In this document: one piece after another, positions 11,031-22,376 of the stretch | How the letters are laid out: each line of letters starts with the position of its first letter | How positions within the stretch are numbered: position 1 is the first letter of the stretch | Source: Anniella stebbinsi | Taxonomy: Eukaryota; Chordata; Lepidosauria; Squamata; Anniellidae | Length of the DNA stretch: 64,000 bases | Direction: 5' to 3' | NCBI GenBank assembly: GCA_029215795.1 | Contig: JARDYH010000001.1 | Location: 192,331,654-192,395,653 of the forward strand | Notes under the pieces: generated by a model | The model's input: only the letters and a program-made list of their open reading frames with translations | Databases searched by the model: none | Told to the model about the DNA's origin: nothing | Program-made: the position numbers and the translations under genes

Positions 11031-11915
11031 GAAAAGTGTGAATTTCTCACATTTCAGTCCTGATTATTTATTCATACATGGTGTGTGTGTGTTCTAATAG
11101 TACCAAACATGAAGGATCGCGTCAATGAAAATATTGTGCACAAATGCATCTAGCAGATCTATCCTTTAAAAATTAATCCAACATACAATAAATAGTTTAA
11201 CAGATCTCATAGATCTGCAGAAGACAAGATCGAAATAGTGAACTGTTATGGTCTATATAAATGTTTTCTGAACAGTTTAGATAATTAAAGGCAGGGCTTC
11301 CCAGTCTGGGACTACGTAGAAATGCTCAGGGTATCCCTCTCCAGAAGGATCCCACAGTAGGACATAATGAGCCTGTGATCTGCCCACAACAAACTGAGCA
11401 CATGAGAACAGCCTTATTTCAATTAAGCAATAGCAGATAAAACAGAAGATATTCCACAGGGTTAAATTTATACCTGCTCCCTACTCCCCTACAAATATTT
11501 GTCTTTTGTGAGTCCAAGCCTCTATTTTTTTGTAATTTGGACCAATGTTTGCTGAGGTAAGAATATTTATCTTTACATTCCTGTAAAGGGAAAGCAAAAC
11601 AATACACTTTTCCCACATCTGCAAATGACAATTGCACATTCTAAGGCAAGCTGCAATGCCTTCTTCCTTCTTCACATACCAATCGTAAACAAGTTATCAA
11701 GAAGTACATGCCAGTGGTTTGAATAGAACTTGACTCATACTTTCAGGGCTGACTCTTCCAAACCCAGCTTCTAGGGTTGAGGCAAGACTGAAATTGATCC
11801 TAAAAGTTTCCTCTCTTTACTTGCAATGAGTGATTCTCCCATGCCAAAGGTGTTCCTGCTTGACTAAAGATAGCCAAAGTAGCATGAACAGAAATGAAAC
11901 AAGGTTCTGTTGAAG
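11031..11915. other. Unique intergenic DNA
   Basis: Nothing recognised. Confidence 0.4.
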
Positions 11916-11976
11916 TGCCGTCATAGCTCAATGGTAGAGTGCATGTTTTGCTTGTAGAAGCTGGTGGCTGAGATTC
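11916..11976 (+). mobile_element. tRNA-derived SINE head fragment
   Basis: TCATAGCTCAATGGTAGAGT is a good RNA polymerase III A-box region (compare TAGCTCAGTGGTAGAGC), followed by GCATGTTTTGCTTGTAGAAG. The body is lost where the next element begins. Better copies are at 45.2 and 48.8 kb. Confidence 0.7.
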
Positions 11977-11978
11977 TA

Positions 11979-12012
11979 ACACATCTGAAGAATATCAGGT
12001 TGGAGAAGGCTG
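11979..12012. mobile_element. Half of a small palindromic MITE
   Basis: ACACATCTGAAGAATATC followed by AGGTTGGAGAAGGCTG is the right half of the CAGCCTTCCCCAAC family, fused to the truncated SINE. Confidence 0.6.
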
Positions 12013-13049
12013 ATCTAGAACTGCCAGTTAGATGATCTTCCGAAACGATTTTATGTTGCTTTAATAAAATTATTATTGTTATTTCTTTTATTTTGTCATG
12101 TATTTTAAAAGCAAACTAACAAGCAACAACCCCAAAAAACCTTGCTTTTGACTTTGGCTTATGTAACCCTGGGAGATTTGTTGAAGTACAGGCTGTAATT
12201 TGTTAAAGAAAACCAAAGAAATAATAAAAAAACCTGTATGAGTTAGATATGAGGACTATTGGCCATAGGCTCAGGATAAAGCAGAATCATATTTGTTCAT
12301 GTGTCTGCCGTACAGCTGGATGTGTATTAGTATAGCCTGTTATATCATGTTTAGAAACAAGTAAGGTCACCATGTTTGTGGATTGTCCAGATTCCTTTTT
12401 GGTATAATTTTATATGGTTTGTTATACAATTCATTTTTTAAAAATTACTTTTTATACTTTGTAGTGATTGTTGGTGATACAGTTTGTTTGTTTTTCCTCC
12501 TGTGAGTCTGGTCCGATATTCCAGCAGGTGCACTTCCTCCCACAGATTAGATAAATCACTGCTCACAACAATGTTTTTCTTTAAGGAGTATTTTACTTGT
12601 TTAGATAAGCATTTAAGGAACTGAAATCAACTTATCTTCATACTTTACACAGTCTCTTTCTTCCGTTTGGCAGCCAATAACAAAAAGATGAAGCAAAACA
12701 ATATTCAAACATTTCTCTGCATTCTTCTGCGCTTTCCACAGCACAAACTGCTTTGCCTGTTCCTTGCAGCTTTCCCAGTCAGCTTTTCTCATTCAGCTTA
12801 CTCATCCAGCTTACTTCCCAGTCAGCTTTTTCCCAGAACCAGCTTTTTTCCTTTCTTTTTTTTTATGCAGTTAATAGAATTAAATTCAGGTGTGTCTTAT
12901 ACCTTAATTCAGAACACCTGCTTTCAATTTCTACTTTCATTCTCTCCTTATCTTCCTTGTTTTAAAAAAATAATACATACTTAATTGCATTCCTTTCAAT
13001 TACTAACAGTGATCAATCATTTTATCAAATTTTATTAAAGTTTATTTAA
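12013..13049. other. Unique AT-rich intergenic DNA
   Basis: No feature recognised. A plus-strand frame of 105 residues at 12667-12984 comes from pyrimidine-rich low-complexity sequence and has no domain. Confidence 0.4.
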
Positions 13050-13185
13050 TGGTAGCTGTGAGGTTTTCCAAACACTTGCTGCTGCCTCTGTCTCACCTTT
13101 ACTATTTAGGCCCCACAGCACCACAGCCCAGCAACCTGGCCCTCAGTTTACCCCTTTTCCACTGCCACCAGTACCCTCCTCAGGT

Positions 13186-13520
13186 ACACCTAATAGGGTG
13201 GCCAGATAAAATCCAGGTCAGGGCTCATGTAACTCTAACAGTTGTAGAGAAAAGGGAATTTCAGCCAGTGTCATTTGTATGCAATTAGTTCCTGGTGAAA
13301 TTCCCTCTTCATCACAACTGTTAAGGTTGCAGGGGCCTTGCCTTCTTTTGTATATGGTCACTCTAGTATAGTGCCTGCACCTTTAACTATTGTGATGAAG
13401 AGGGAATATCACCAGTAACTAATTGCATACAATGACCCTGGCTGAAATTCTCTTTTCTCTACAACTGTTAAAGTTACATGAGCCCTGACCTGGATTTTAT
13501 CTGGTCAGCCTAACACCTAA
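13186..13520. repeat. Perfect 8-bp target-site duplication ACACCTAA
   Basis: ACACCTAA stands at 13186-13193 and again at 13513-13520, immediately outside the TIR ends. Confidence 0.95.
13194..13512. mobile_element. hAT-like nonautonomous element, family B, copy 2 (319 bp)
   Basis: Starts TAGGGTGGCCAGATAAAATC and ends TTTTATCTGGTCAGCCTA. Apart from scattered substitutions and small indels it matches copy 1 at 8885-9204 throughout, including the central GTCACTCTAGTATAGTGC palindrome. It lacks any transposase frame. The exact 8-bp flanking duplication fixes both boundaries. Confidence 0.93.
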
Positions 13521-13961
13521 AGACCACACCAGTTGGTTGAAATTAACAAGAATTTATTAACGTAAGTATATTGCATGTCAGTAAGCTTAACAGTTTCCTC
13601 AGTTCTAAAGCATAGTGGTTACAAGTACAAAGTTTAGTGGTTTCAAACTGTTTCTTATCTAATCATCTATTCCTTAAAACTCTATCTCACTCTCAACTCA
13701 TCAAATAATACTACCTCCAAACCCTCTCCCATCAGCTCCTCTCTGCCAGAATCATATGTACCTCCACTCTGTTCTCTAGCTCCTCCCACTCTTACACAAC
13801 CAGCCAAACAGTACTCACTTTCCATTGGGGCACACAGCCAGCCAATCCAGGCACTCCCCCACAACCAGCCAATCACTCTATACTTACTAAGACCTATAAC
13901 CACAAACAGTAAGTACATTTTGGCCTAGTCATTTACTTTAATTGTTAGCATTCTTAACCTC

Positions 13962-13988
<27 letters not shown>
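13962..13988. repeat. (TA)n microsatellite
   Basis: About 13 TA units, followed by further TATA and TAAATAAA words. Confidence 0.95.
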
Positions 13989-13992
<4 letters not shown>

Positions 13993-15057
13993 TATTTATA
14001 TATAAATAAATAAATGCATATCATAAACAACCTTGCAGTAGAATTGTAACAATAAGCAGTAGAACATCACAGTAGCTCCATCCTAATTTTGCACAAAATA
14101 AAAGATGTACCACTAAGATATAATTAAGGGAGACCTGGAAACCACATGTGAAGAATAACTGGAAACCCGCTCTGGTTTAATGGATCTCTTCTGCCATCTT
14201 TGAGCCTCTTAGCTTCTCATTTGATCCCTTGTTGCCTTTCGTTAAAATTGACCTAATGCCCTTCTCCCACAAATAAACATGGTGTTAATAAAGGGCAATG
14301 GGATTTATACATAGTATTTATATATAGTAAGCTATTTTCTCTACTCCATAATGTATCTGGAGAACAATAATCAGGTGACAGCATAATTTAGTGTTAATTA
14401 ATCAAGGCTGGATGATTGTTATCTTTCCCATCTCAACCTTTGTAACTAATTTAGGTGACCCTTTTTGTCTTTAATATTCTTTAATAGCCTTGTGGGTACA
14501 GTTTCCGCAACTGAAAGCTTAGTCGAACTCTTAAGAATGGCATAACCTATTTTTAGGTAGCCAACTTTGGGATCCGACTCTTTTCCCCAGGTCTTCCTAG
14601 TGTCCAGCCACAAAGAAGAAACTAACATAGACAATGTTGTAGTTTCTCCAGAATCTTCACTTTTTGTTTTCCACGAAGATAAAATTTTGAGTTCATGCAG
14701 GTGTGGAGAAATATTTGAAAAGTTCTCTTTAAAAATGATGAAATTAAATGTGATGTCAATCATGTGATAGACTTTTGTATGTTTCTTTAAGAAATAGCTG
14801 GAGTGAGGGAGGGGGTCGATCCAGATTTAGAATTGGAAGAGCTACTATTTCTTCCATTTTTATTGCCCAAATGGTGTTTCCCGTGTACCCACAACACTGA
14901 ACAATCTCAAAACAAGTTGCTGTTTGGAGCAGCAATCTGGATCAAAGGTGTTGGACCATGTGTGGAGCTGGAGCAGGCAGCCTGCTTCCAATCAATTCTT
15001 GGTCATCCTAAATGTGTTGGGGGCATTAACCCTTTATTTGGAGGTTGGATCCAAATT
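13989..15057. other. Intergenic DNA with an unexplained two-strand open region
   Basis: Between 14446 and 14767 both the minus strand (105 residues) and the plus strand (66 residues) are open. Neither product resembles a family I know. No splice, promoter or repeat context is visible. Confidence 0.3.
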
Positions 15058-15405
15058 AATAATATATTTATTTATTTATTTATTGCATTTGTATACCACC
15101 CCATAGCCGAAGCTTTCTGGGCGGTTTACATAGGATTAAAAACAATTAAAAACAATATACAAAAATTAAAACAACAAAAACATACAACATACACACAATC
15201 TGTACATTTAAAAACCACTTCAACACTTCAAAAAGATACAAAAACAAAACAAAACAAACCCAGACTCCTCAGATATTGCCAAATGCCTGAGAGAAGAGGA
15301 AAGTCTTGACCTGACGCCGAAAAGATAACAATGTTGGCGCTAGGCGGGCCTCGTCAGGGAGATAGTTCCACAATTGGGGAGCCACCTGTCTGGCACTGTG
15401 CATTG
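15058..15405 (-). mobile_element. L2-type LINE 3' end, antisense (about 350 bp)
   Basis: (TTTA)n is followed by GCATTTGTATACCACCCCAT, AGCCGAAGCTTTCTGGGCGG and an A-rich 3' UTR, then AAATGCCTGAGAGAAGAGGA and GTTGGCGCTAGGCGGGCCTC. The same order occurs in the longer L2 at 60.5 kb, where it continues into RT. This copy is 5'-truncated near 15400. The 168-residue plus-strand frame at 14803-15309 runs through it antisense and is not a gene. Confidence 0.88.
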
Positions 15406-16709
15406 AACATTTGGGTTTGATTATACACTTACTGGATAACTTAATGAAGATTTTTGCGGGGGGGGGTAATTTAATGAAGAAGCATGCCCCTTCTACAGCT
15501 TTGAACTGCAGTCATATGCCATTTAAGTGGCTATTTACGTAGTAAAAGTTCTATTTCCACAGACTGAGATTTCTGTGTTTAGTTGTGATCATCTTAGAAA
15601 ACAAAACAAGTGGAATTCAGAAAAAAAAATACAGGCATCCTTTTAGTTATATTTCAAATGTCAGGAATCTGTAATAAAAAGAAGAGATGAACCTTGCTGA
15701 TCAGACAGAGTGATTAATTTGCAAGCCAGCAAGAAGTTGGATTATTCTAACAATTATCATATTTGATGGATTAAAGACCACACTAGGATATCGGTTGTCT
15801 TGGGAATTTATTTACAATTTCTGATCTGCTGAAGACCATGAATCCATGTCATGATGCTTGCTGTAAAATGCCCTGCTAAACTTGTCACATTAAAATGCAA
15901 TTCAGAGGAGCTTATTTGCTCTGTCTGCGTTATTCCACAGCCAAATTTTGCAAGCTTTTCCTGCCATTCTTATTCTTAATAGCCTCATTTGAATCAATCA
16001 AGTTCCATGGGACAAAATTACCCTTAGAGTTGATCATTTCAACACCTCACTTTCCCCCAGTAAACTGAAATGTAGCATTTTGATTTGAATTAACCCCTGT
16101 ACTTTCCTACTGTAGTGTGTTCCAATGACAGATTAAGATATCATGGACTGGGTGGTGGTGGGGAAGTGAGTGGATTCCTTCAACATGAATTAATTTCCAG
16201 GAATAGCTATGTTGCCGCCCTGCGCCCCCGACACACACGAAAACCAAAACTAAAAAAACGGAAGGTTCTTGGTCTGCTTAGATATGGATGGACATTCTGG
16301 CATAAACGTTTTAAGCAGCGTCTTTGTATTTTGCAAACTGATGAAGTGAAGCACCCACATGCGCGTTCATTTACACACATAATTGGATTTCAAAGGGGGC
16401 TACTGAAAGCATTTTGAAAAGTAGGACTTTTAAAATGTTTAAACATGTGTAGGATTATGTTGTAAGCCTCTTAAAAGGCAGCATTGCCTTAAAAGGCTTG
16501 GCTTTGTCGTATATGATGATATTATATATTATTATATAAGGGACAAAGGGTTACTCTTCCAGGACCCTGTTCCCTACTCTTTCATGATGCTACCCCCCCC
16601 CCCCACTACCTGTTCCCCTTCTAAACCTTTCTGAAAAATCCTCCTCTTTCCTTGAAGTCTTTGATTTAATCCCATAGGAAGCCTAAGCACCTGTTGCTTT
16701 ATTTGGTAA
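15406..16709. other. Unique DNA; possible conserved noncoding block at 15860-16090
   Basis: No gene recognised. At 15860-16090 the sequence is balanced in composition, free of repeat signatures and has TGCGTTATTCCACAGCC and GAATCAATCAAGTTCC words; its look suggests constraint but proves nothing. A basic 100-residue frame at 16115-16417 has no recognisable domain. Confidence 0.25.
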
Positions 16710-17532
16710 TGTCATGGCTCTATCTGAGGAAACTTCCTCTGAGGAGGAAGAAGACTTTCCAGAGGCTGCAGCTTCGCCCGTTCCCCAGGACTTACCAGAG
16801 AAGAAGGAGGGACAGGGCAGTTCCTCAGAAAAGGCCCAGGAAAGCCACCCTCTTCCACCCCCTGTCTCCAACGAGGAAGATTCTGGGCCCGAATAAGTTT
16901 GTCTTTTGACTCCTCAGCAGAGGCGGCATCTGAAGTGTGCGGAGCAGATTCGACCAACAAGGCGGAGTTTGCGATTACAGAAACACAGCTCAGCAGACGC
17001 TGACCTTAAGTAGATAGGTTCAGTAATACGAGACAGCTGGGGAAGGGCAAGTACAGGCTCAGGCGAGGCATAAAAGACTCAAAGGGGGAGGCAGTTTTTT
17101 TGCTGGAAACAACCGACATATACGGTCTCTAGTATCCCTGCCTACTTCCTGTTCCTAGATCATGGACTGACTACCTGGCTTGACCTTGGACATTCTGACT
17201 ACTTGGCTTGACCCTTGACTCTGGACTCTGGACTTTGGAAATTGGACTGTCTGACTACCTGGCTTGACCCTGGACTTTGGACTTGTTGTCTCTCTGGCTG
17301 GCCCCTGACTGTGGACTCTGACATTAGACCTCGGACTTGGGATTCTGGACCTTGCACTCGTGCTCTGTGAGTTGGAAGGTTTTGGCACTCCAATCTCCAA
17401 TCTCTACCGGGGTTAATCTCTCATTAATAAACAAAAAACCTTCCAGTGTGTCTGCTGGCCTTATTCCCAGACATTCCTGAGATAAGGAGTTTATTGGCTG
17501 GTTTCCCCGAAAAGAACCGGCGTAACATGACA
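16710..17532 (+). mobile_element. Probable solo LTR, Ty3/gypsy-like (823 bp)
   Basis: Starts TGTCATGG and ends AACATGACA, giving TG...CA ends with a short inverted repeat TGTCATG/CATGACA. A TATA-like CATAAAAG lies at 17069-17076 and AATAAA at 17426-17431, in the right order for U3, R and U5. U3 opens with a purine-rich GAGGAAACTTCC region that reads as an acidic peptide (16714-16896). No internal domain, primer-binding site or second LTR follows, so it is a solo LTR. Flanks GGTAA and GGTGT agree at only 3 of 5 bases. The gypsy assignment is inference. Confidence 0.7.
17160..17345. repeat. Degenerate TGGACTTTGGACT-type minisatellite inside the LTR
   Basis: TGACTACCTGGCTTGACC-like units recur three times, interspersed with CTGGACTTTGGAC and CTGGACTCTGGAC units. 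They lie between the TATA-like box and the polyadenylation signal of the LTR. Confidence 0.7.
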
Positions 17533-17639
17533 GGTGTATATCCATCCCTTTCCACTTTTCACTTGGTTGCTCCTTAGGCTCCTTGGCATATGTTATACTA
17601 TAGCATGCCATGTTCATGGAATAGGTTAATAACATTTGT

Positions 17640-17955
17640 TGCTTAAACTATGACTTAACTAACATTAATGGTTTGTCTTCCTAACCATTAGTTCCAAGTT
17701 TGAATTTTGCTGAAATAACACCAGAAGCTCAGAGTACTAGCAGTAGTGTCAGGCACCACTAAGCCATGGTTAGGCTGCTAACCCTTTTGCAGCAAATGGT
17801 TAGTGAGCATGTTTAAACCATGGTTTTGAAGCCACTGTGGTTAGGAATGGTTCATACAATACGCTAAGTCATGGTTTACACAAGACACTAAGCCATAATG
17901 TTTAGCTCAAAATGCTTCACCACCGTGGCTTAGCATGTTGTCTGAACAGGGTCAT
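17640..17955. mobile_element. Degenerate TIR-like repeat of the CTAAGCCATGG type
   Basis: CTAAGCCATGGTTAGG, AAACCATGGTT, CTAAGTCATGG and GTGGCTTAGCATG recur in both orientations, and the right end GTTGTCTGAACAGGG is the inverse of the TTCAGACAAC end motif at 5.2 and 5.8 kb. The left boundary is uncertain. Confidence 0.5.
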
Positions 17956-19532
17956 TAAAAATAGAGCATGGGCAGTTCTCAGATTTGGATAATGTCTTCT
18001 AATCATCAGAACTACCTGGTTTATCAAACAGAGCAACACGATCCCCCTTGACTCACTGAGAGGAAGCCTGTACGCCATACAGTTCATTCTGGGAATAATG
18101 AACCCCATACTGTGTATGGATTTAACATTCCCAACATGAGCTGTCAGAATGGAGAGATTGCAGCATGAGGCAGAGTGACCACTTAGGAGAAACTGTAGAG
18201 AATGCATCAATAGTGCATAAGGGGAAAACAAATGTAAACACTTTCCTAAACCAGTCTGCAGCCTAATGCCTGATGTAATTGTTTATGACCCTGATAAGTT
18301 GGTTATTTTATCTGCACTCTTATTGTCCACAAATAGTATTGCTCCTTGTGAACCTTTGAAAGTCAAGAGCATATGCAAAGCCCTTCTGATTTACAGGCCT
18401 ATGGCTAACTTTGAAAATCCCATCCTACTATTCATTCTCAGCATACCTTTCTTCCCCAGCCATGACCTCTGCATCAGAATGAAAGATATTAACTGGCCCC
18501 AGCTTAATGGGGGGGGGATGGGGGGCCGGAGGGGGGGGGAGACTCAGAAAGGACTTAAACATTCAAAAACTCCTGCGAAGTGCATAGAAGGTATTCAGAA
18601 CAATGTTGCTCTTGTTCTCTGGGGCTTAGGTTTAACATCCCCCCTTTTGCTGCATCCAGTCCATTTGCCATCATATATAAATCTGGCAGGCTTTGTGCAT
18701 ACAAATAGCATCACCCTAGGACATCTGGACAGAAATGAGTGGAATGCAAGTCTGGAATAACTTTATACTGCAATATTCCAGTTCATGCAACCATAGGCTT
18801 AAAACCAACGATCTCACAAAGTTGTTTGGATGTCACTGGATACAATCATCAGGGACGTTGGACAGTAATCACACGGAGCATATCATTATGGACAGGCTTG
18901 CATTTTTTCCATGTTTGATTACAAACCCAAAATGGTTAAACTTTGCTCAGTATTTAATTTCATCTATTTTTATTATGACGAGGTTAGGCATATCTAAACT
19001 GTGCACCCGTCCTGTAACAATCTCAGGAATGTTATAGCTTCAGTACTGGTACTTAACAATATAAAGGAGGGACAATTTCTAGATAAAAGTGGGGAAAGGC
19101 CTCAAGAAAAACTTTCTCTCATAATGTTGCACCTTTTCTATGATAGGTACCAACATGGTTGCATCTTGTCCATATTATTTTGAAGTAGAGCTTTAATTGA
19201 TTCATATGTTAAAGCTTTAGTTGCAAATGGCTCCCCAGTAAAACACAGGGGATGGGAAGAGTCATGAAGAAAAAATAGGCTGGGATTTGGGCTGCTTGAT
19301 GTGCCAACTTGATCCTCACAAATGTTGTATGTAGAATGCCAGTTGAGCGGTAGGTCCATTCATCTGCAGGGCTGTTGTCTTGCCTTGAGTTTCGAAGCAC
19401 ATCTCATTAGTCCCTAGGGGCCTGTGTGTTTCTGTAATCTCACTAATTCCACACAGATGCAGGGCAATCCTATATCTGTGGCAATGTTGGAACCTCCAAT
19501 AATTTTAAAGCCCTTGTAGGTGGATGAGTGAG
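17956..19532. other. Unique intergenic DNA
   Basis: No feature beyond G-runs at 18508-18540. A 164-residue plus-strand frame at 18266-18760 is long for the window but is driven by low stop density around those G-runs and shows no domain. Confidence 0.35.
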
Positions 19533-19533
19533 T

Positions 19534-19564
<31 letters not shown>

Positions 19565-19580
19565 AGGGAGGGAGGGAGGA
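19533..19580. repeat. (GA)n(GGGA)n microsatellite
   Basis: A GA array of about 13 units passes into (GGGA)5. Confidence 0.95.
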
Positions 19581-19954
19581 GTGGCATTTCTATTTCGCCC
19601 CTTCTTCCCCAGGGCCTTTTTTTACTTTTTGCAAATTTCCTCCCATTGAAACCGCAAAAGCCTCTCCTGGCCCACCCTGTCATGTCTTGTTTGGCCCCAT
19701 TCCGGCACTGGAATTCTACAGAAGCTGAGTGAGGCGGGGGAGTGGGAAGAATGCCTCACCCTTTGAAGGCGGACCCTTTGAAGGCGGAGATGCAGTGAAT
19801 CCTATGGCCACTCAGAAACCTGGTCTGTGGTGTTTTTATATCATATTATATAGTTCTGTTAAGTTTTATGATGATGATAAACAATTTGACAGGCTTAGGT
19901 GCTATGTATGCCCTCTAATGGCTCAGGCCCATTCCATCAAGAAAAAGGACGACT
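19581..19954. other. Unique intergenic DNA
   Basis: Only a 15-bp tandem doublet CCCTTTGAAGGCGGA near 19758-19788 stands out. Confidence 0.5.
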
Positions 19955-20072
19955 AGATAACACGATGGTTTGGCCTGCAATTCCTATCATCCCAGGCCAG
20001 CATGACCAATTGTCAGGAATAATGGGAGTTGTAGTCCAAAACATCTGGGGGATAGCAGGTTGCCTAACCCTG
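19955..20072. mobile_element. Small palindromic MITE (TAGTCCAAAACATCTGG core)
   Basis: GTTGTAGTCCAAAACATCTG followed by GCAGGTTGCCTAACCCTG gives the right half; the left half, starting near GGCCTGCAATTCCTATCATC, is weaker. Family member of the copies at 27.4 and 38.7 kb. Confidence 0.7.
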
Positions 20073-20723
20073 CTTTATAATATATATTTTAAAAAGTACA
20101 TTTCTTGGATACAACTAATGCTCTTAAACCAAGTAGGTAATCAGGAGAAGGGATTGTTAACTTATTTTGCAATTTAACGTGTAATAAATCCAAGAGAAGG
20201 CCTTTTAAGTTTGTCAAGACTCTTACTGTTCTTCTGAAATCTGTTTCCCAACCTTGAAATCTAAAATTGTGCTCATGATTATATGCAACTGACATGCATA
20301 TAATCTTATGCTTCATTTTATATTGTTTTTTAAAAATACATAAATAAATGATCGGTTTTATGTTGATAGATTTATTGATATGCTTATGGATGGGATCTTA
20401 ACATCTGCTGGTTTTTTTTTCTGCAGCAGTTTTTAGCTCCCCTTTCCAGTTGCTGCTTTTGAGTGACCAACATAATAAAATAGCTGCCAACAAAATAAAA
20501 TACTGCCACTCTCCCTGCACATAAGAAAACTCTTTCCACCCATTCACAGAGAATGAGTTTGAATCCTGCTCAATATGTGGCAGTTAATCAACATAATTAT
20601 TCCTAAGGAATACCTTCTAGTCGATTCACTATTTGACATGGAACAGCTGCTGTTGTGAACAGTTGAATGGTTCTACGTACTAGGCATGCTTGCTTTTCTA
20701 ATTGTTACTGTTATTACTATGCT

Positions 20724-20749
20724 GCTACTACTACTACTACTACTACTAC
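20724..20749. repeat. (CTA)n microsatellite
   Basis: Eight to nine CTA units. Confidence 0.95.
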
Positions 20750-21378
20750 ATCAGGGTTCAAAGCAGGCAGGAGGGCAGATGAAGAAGTCTGGACAAAACA
20801 CCCATTGGGAAAGGGTGACATTTTCAGTCGTATGGTACTACTGCTCATAAAGCCTGAGTACACAGAAAATACTTTGCAATACAATTAAGCATGCCTGACT
20901 ACATTTTCGTACAAAACTTTCTTGGACTGATTGACTGGACGAGTGGCCAAGTTGAAATATCTGAAGTAACAAATCTTTTTGGATGTTTGGCCAGTGGGAA
21001 ATATGAATTATCTGACTTGACCTGCACATGGAAAGACATGTGGAAGTACTTAATTACACAACTCTGAAAAACTTAATAGTGTTATTACTACTTTTATTGT
21101 TTGCCCTCCGGCCTGCCTTGAACCCTGATGTAGTAGAGTAGCAATAACCTCTTTGCGTGCTGAGGCAGGGAGAACCATGTGAAAAGTACAATTCAGGCAA
21201 GGGAAATAATGTTGTACAGGGTGGCAAAAGGGTTGGCTAGAGTCTTTTTAAAAGCCATGAATAGCCAACTCAAAGTCCTTGCATTCTGGACTTTTCATTG
21301 CTCATTACTTTGGCTCCCTGGCTTCTCCTAGGATGCAGCACAGAATGTACATACTTGCTTTTTATGTACAAACCCAGG

Positions 21379-21398
21379 CTGCTGCTGCTGCTGCTGCA
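21379..21398. repeat. (GCT)6 microsatellite
   Basis: Six GCT units. A frame through it gives a short alanine run without gene context. Confidence 0.9.
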
Positions 21399-22187
21399 GG
21401 GGAGTGGGGGAGAATGAAAGCTAGAAAGTTCATATCTTTTTATGGATTACTAAGAGGAGCCAAGTCTTGTGTTCTCCAGCATGGTGCATTATGCACTGGA
21501 CACACAGATTGAAGATCACGCATAGGACTTGACACAATGTTTTGCTTGTGCTAACTCCTACAAATGTTTGGCCGTGAATCCTGTGTGTATTTATATCTGC
21601 AGTTCTACTCATTTCTGTTGGCTCTGTACCACCTGAGTCCTCTTATGGTGAAGGAAGAAAGGAAAGGAAAGGAGGGGGGACTCCCCAAATGTCTCGCTAA
21701 AATTCGCTTCCTGCCTTTCATCCAGCTGGAACAAAGAACCCTCTACTACTACTCCATGCTGCTGATCTTGTCCAGTCCATTTTGTCATTGTTCTCACAGA
21801 AGCTGACTGAAACATTTCACAAGCGATTTTAAATTAAATTTGAAAGCCACAGCAGCAGAGGCAACCTCTTACCTGGAAAACAGGCTGCTGGTGGGGAGGT
21901 TATACAGTTAATGAACGTGTGCAGACTTTCAAGCTTCATAGAGGCTTTCTGCAATTACAAAATGTTGCCCATTTATTCTAAACAATTTACTCAGCATCGT
22001 ATGGGCAGTGTTTAAGAGGAGGAAGCAATAAATCACAAAGTAAGCTGTTTGGGCAGAAAATGTTGTTGTAAAAAGGAGGCGGATTAGAGGGGTGTACAAT
22101 GTTTTTCCTAAAGACCCCCCAAATGCCTTGTCTCCTTTATCTTGTAGCATCTTCACAACCCCAACGGCTGCTGCATCAGTGCCATTT

Positions 22188-22190
<3 letters not shown>

Positions 22191-22226
<36 letters not shown>
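22191..22226. repeat. (AAT)n microsatellite
   Basis: Twelve AAT units. Unlike most AAT/ATT arrays here it has no LINE tail beside it. Confidence 0.95.
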
Positions 22227-22279
22227 GAGGTGTCCGCCTAGAAGCAAATGAGTCATTAAGTAGACAGAGGCAATCAGCC

Positions 22280-22376
22280 GTCACTGAGGGCAAACAAAGG
22301 TAATTCAGTCAGAGGACAGAGCCTATTCAGAAAACATAGCTATCATTCTGAATTAGCTTTGTTTTCCCTCAGTGAC
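22280..22376. repeat. Imperfect inverted repeat with mirrored SOX-like motifs
   Basis: The arms 22280-22309 and 22347-22376 match at 27 of 30 positions when inverted, around a 37-nt spacer. Each arm holds an ACAAAG/CTTTGT core (SOX/TCF-like) beside AATTCAG/CTGAATT and a TCACTGAGG end. Surrounding sequence at 22230-22420 shows no repeat signature. It could be a regulatory element, a structured RNA, or a very small MITE; single copy in this window. Confidence 0.6.

Larger units (their letters stand above)
13050..13930 (-). mobile_element. Possible antisense LTR, interrupted by hAT-like family B
   Basis: Read on the minus strand, repeated GATTGGCTGG and GGCTGGTTGTG words are followed by a purine-rich GAGGAGCT region, then AATAAATTC (antisense at about 13550-13560) and ACCAACTGGTGTGGTCTTTA. 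That order resembles an LTR with a polyadenylation signal, but I cannot place TG/CA ends, a primer-binding site or target duplications. The family B insertion splits it. Confidence 0.33.
20073..22190. other. Unique intergenic DNA
   Basis: No gene or interspersed repeat recognised apart from the short trinucleotide arrays (CTA)n at 20724-20749 and (GCT)6 near 21379. Confidence 0.4.

Noticed and set aside
14803..15309. 168-residue plus-strand frame, the longest in the window
   Set aside because: Its second half is the antisense of an L2 3' UTR and tail; no domain or gene structure.
16714..16896. Acidic 61-residue frame as a host gene
   Set aside because: It is located in the U3 of a probable solo LTR; retained only as a possible element remnant.
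18266..18760. 164-residue plus-strand frame
   Set aside because: It runs through G-rich low-complexity sequence, shows no domain, and has no splice or promoter context.
21379..21398. Alanine or leucine tract of a protein
   Set aside because: Only a (GCT)6 microsatellite with no supporting exon.
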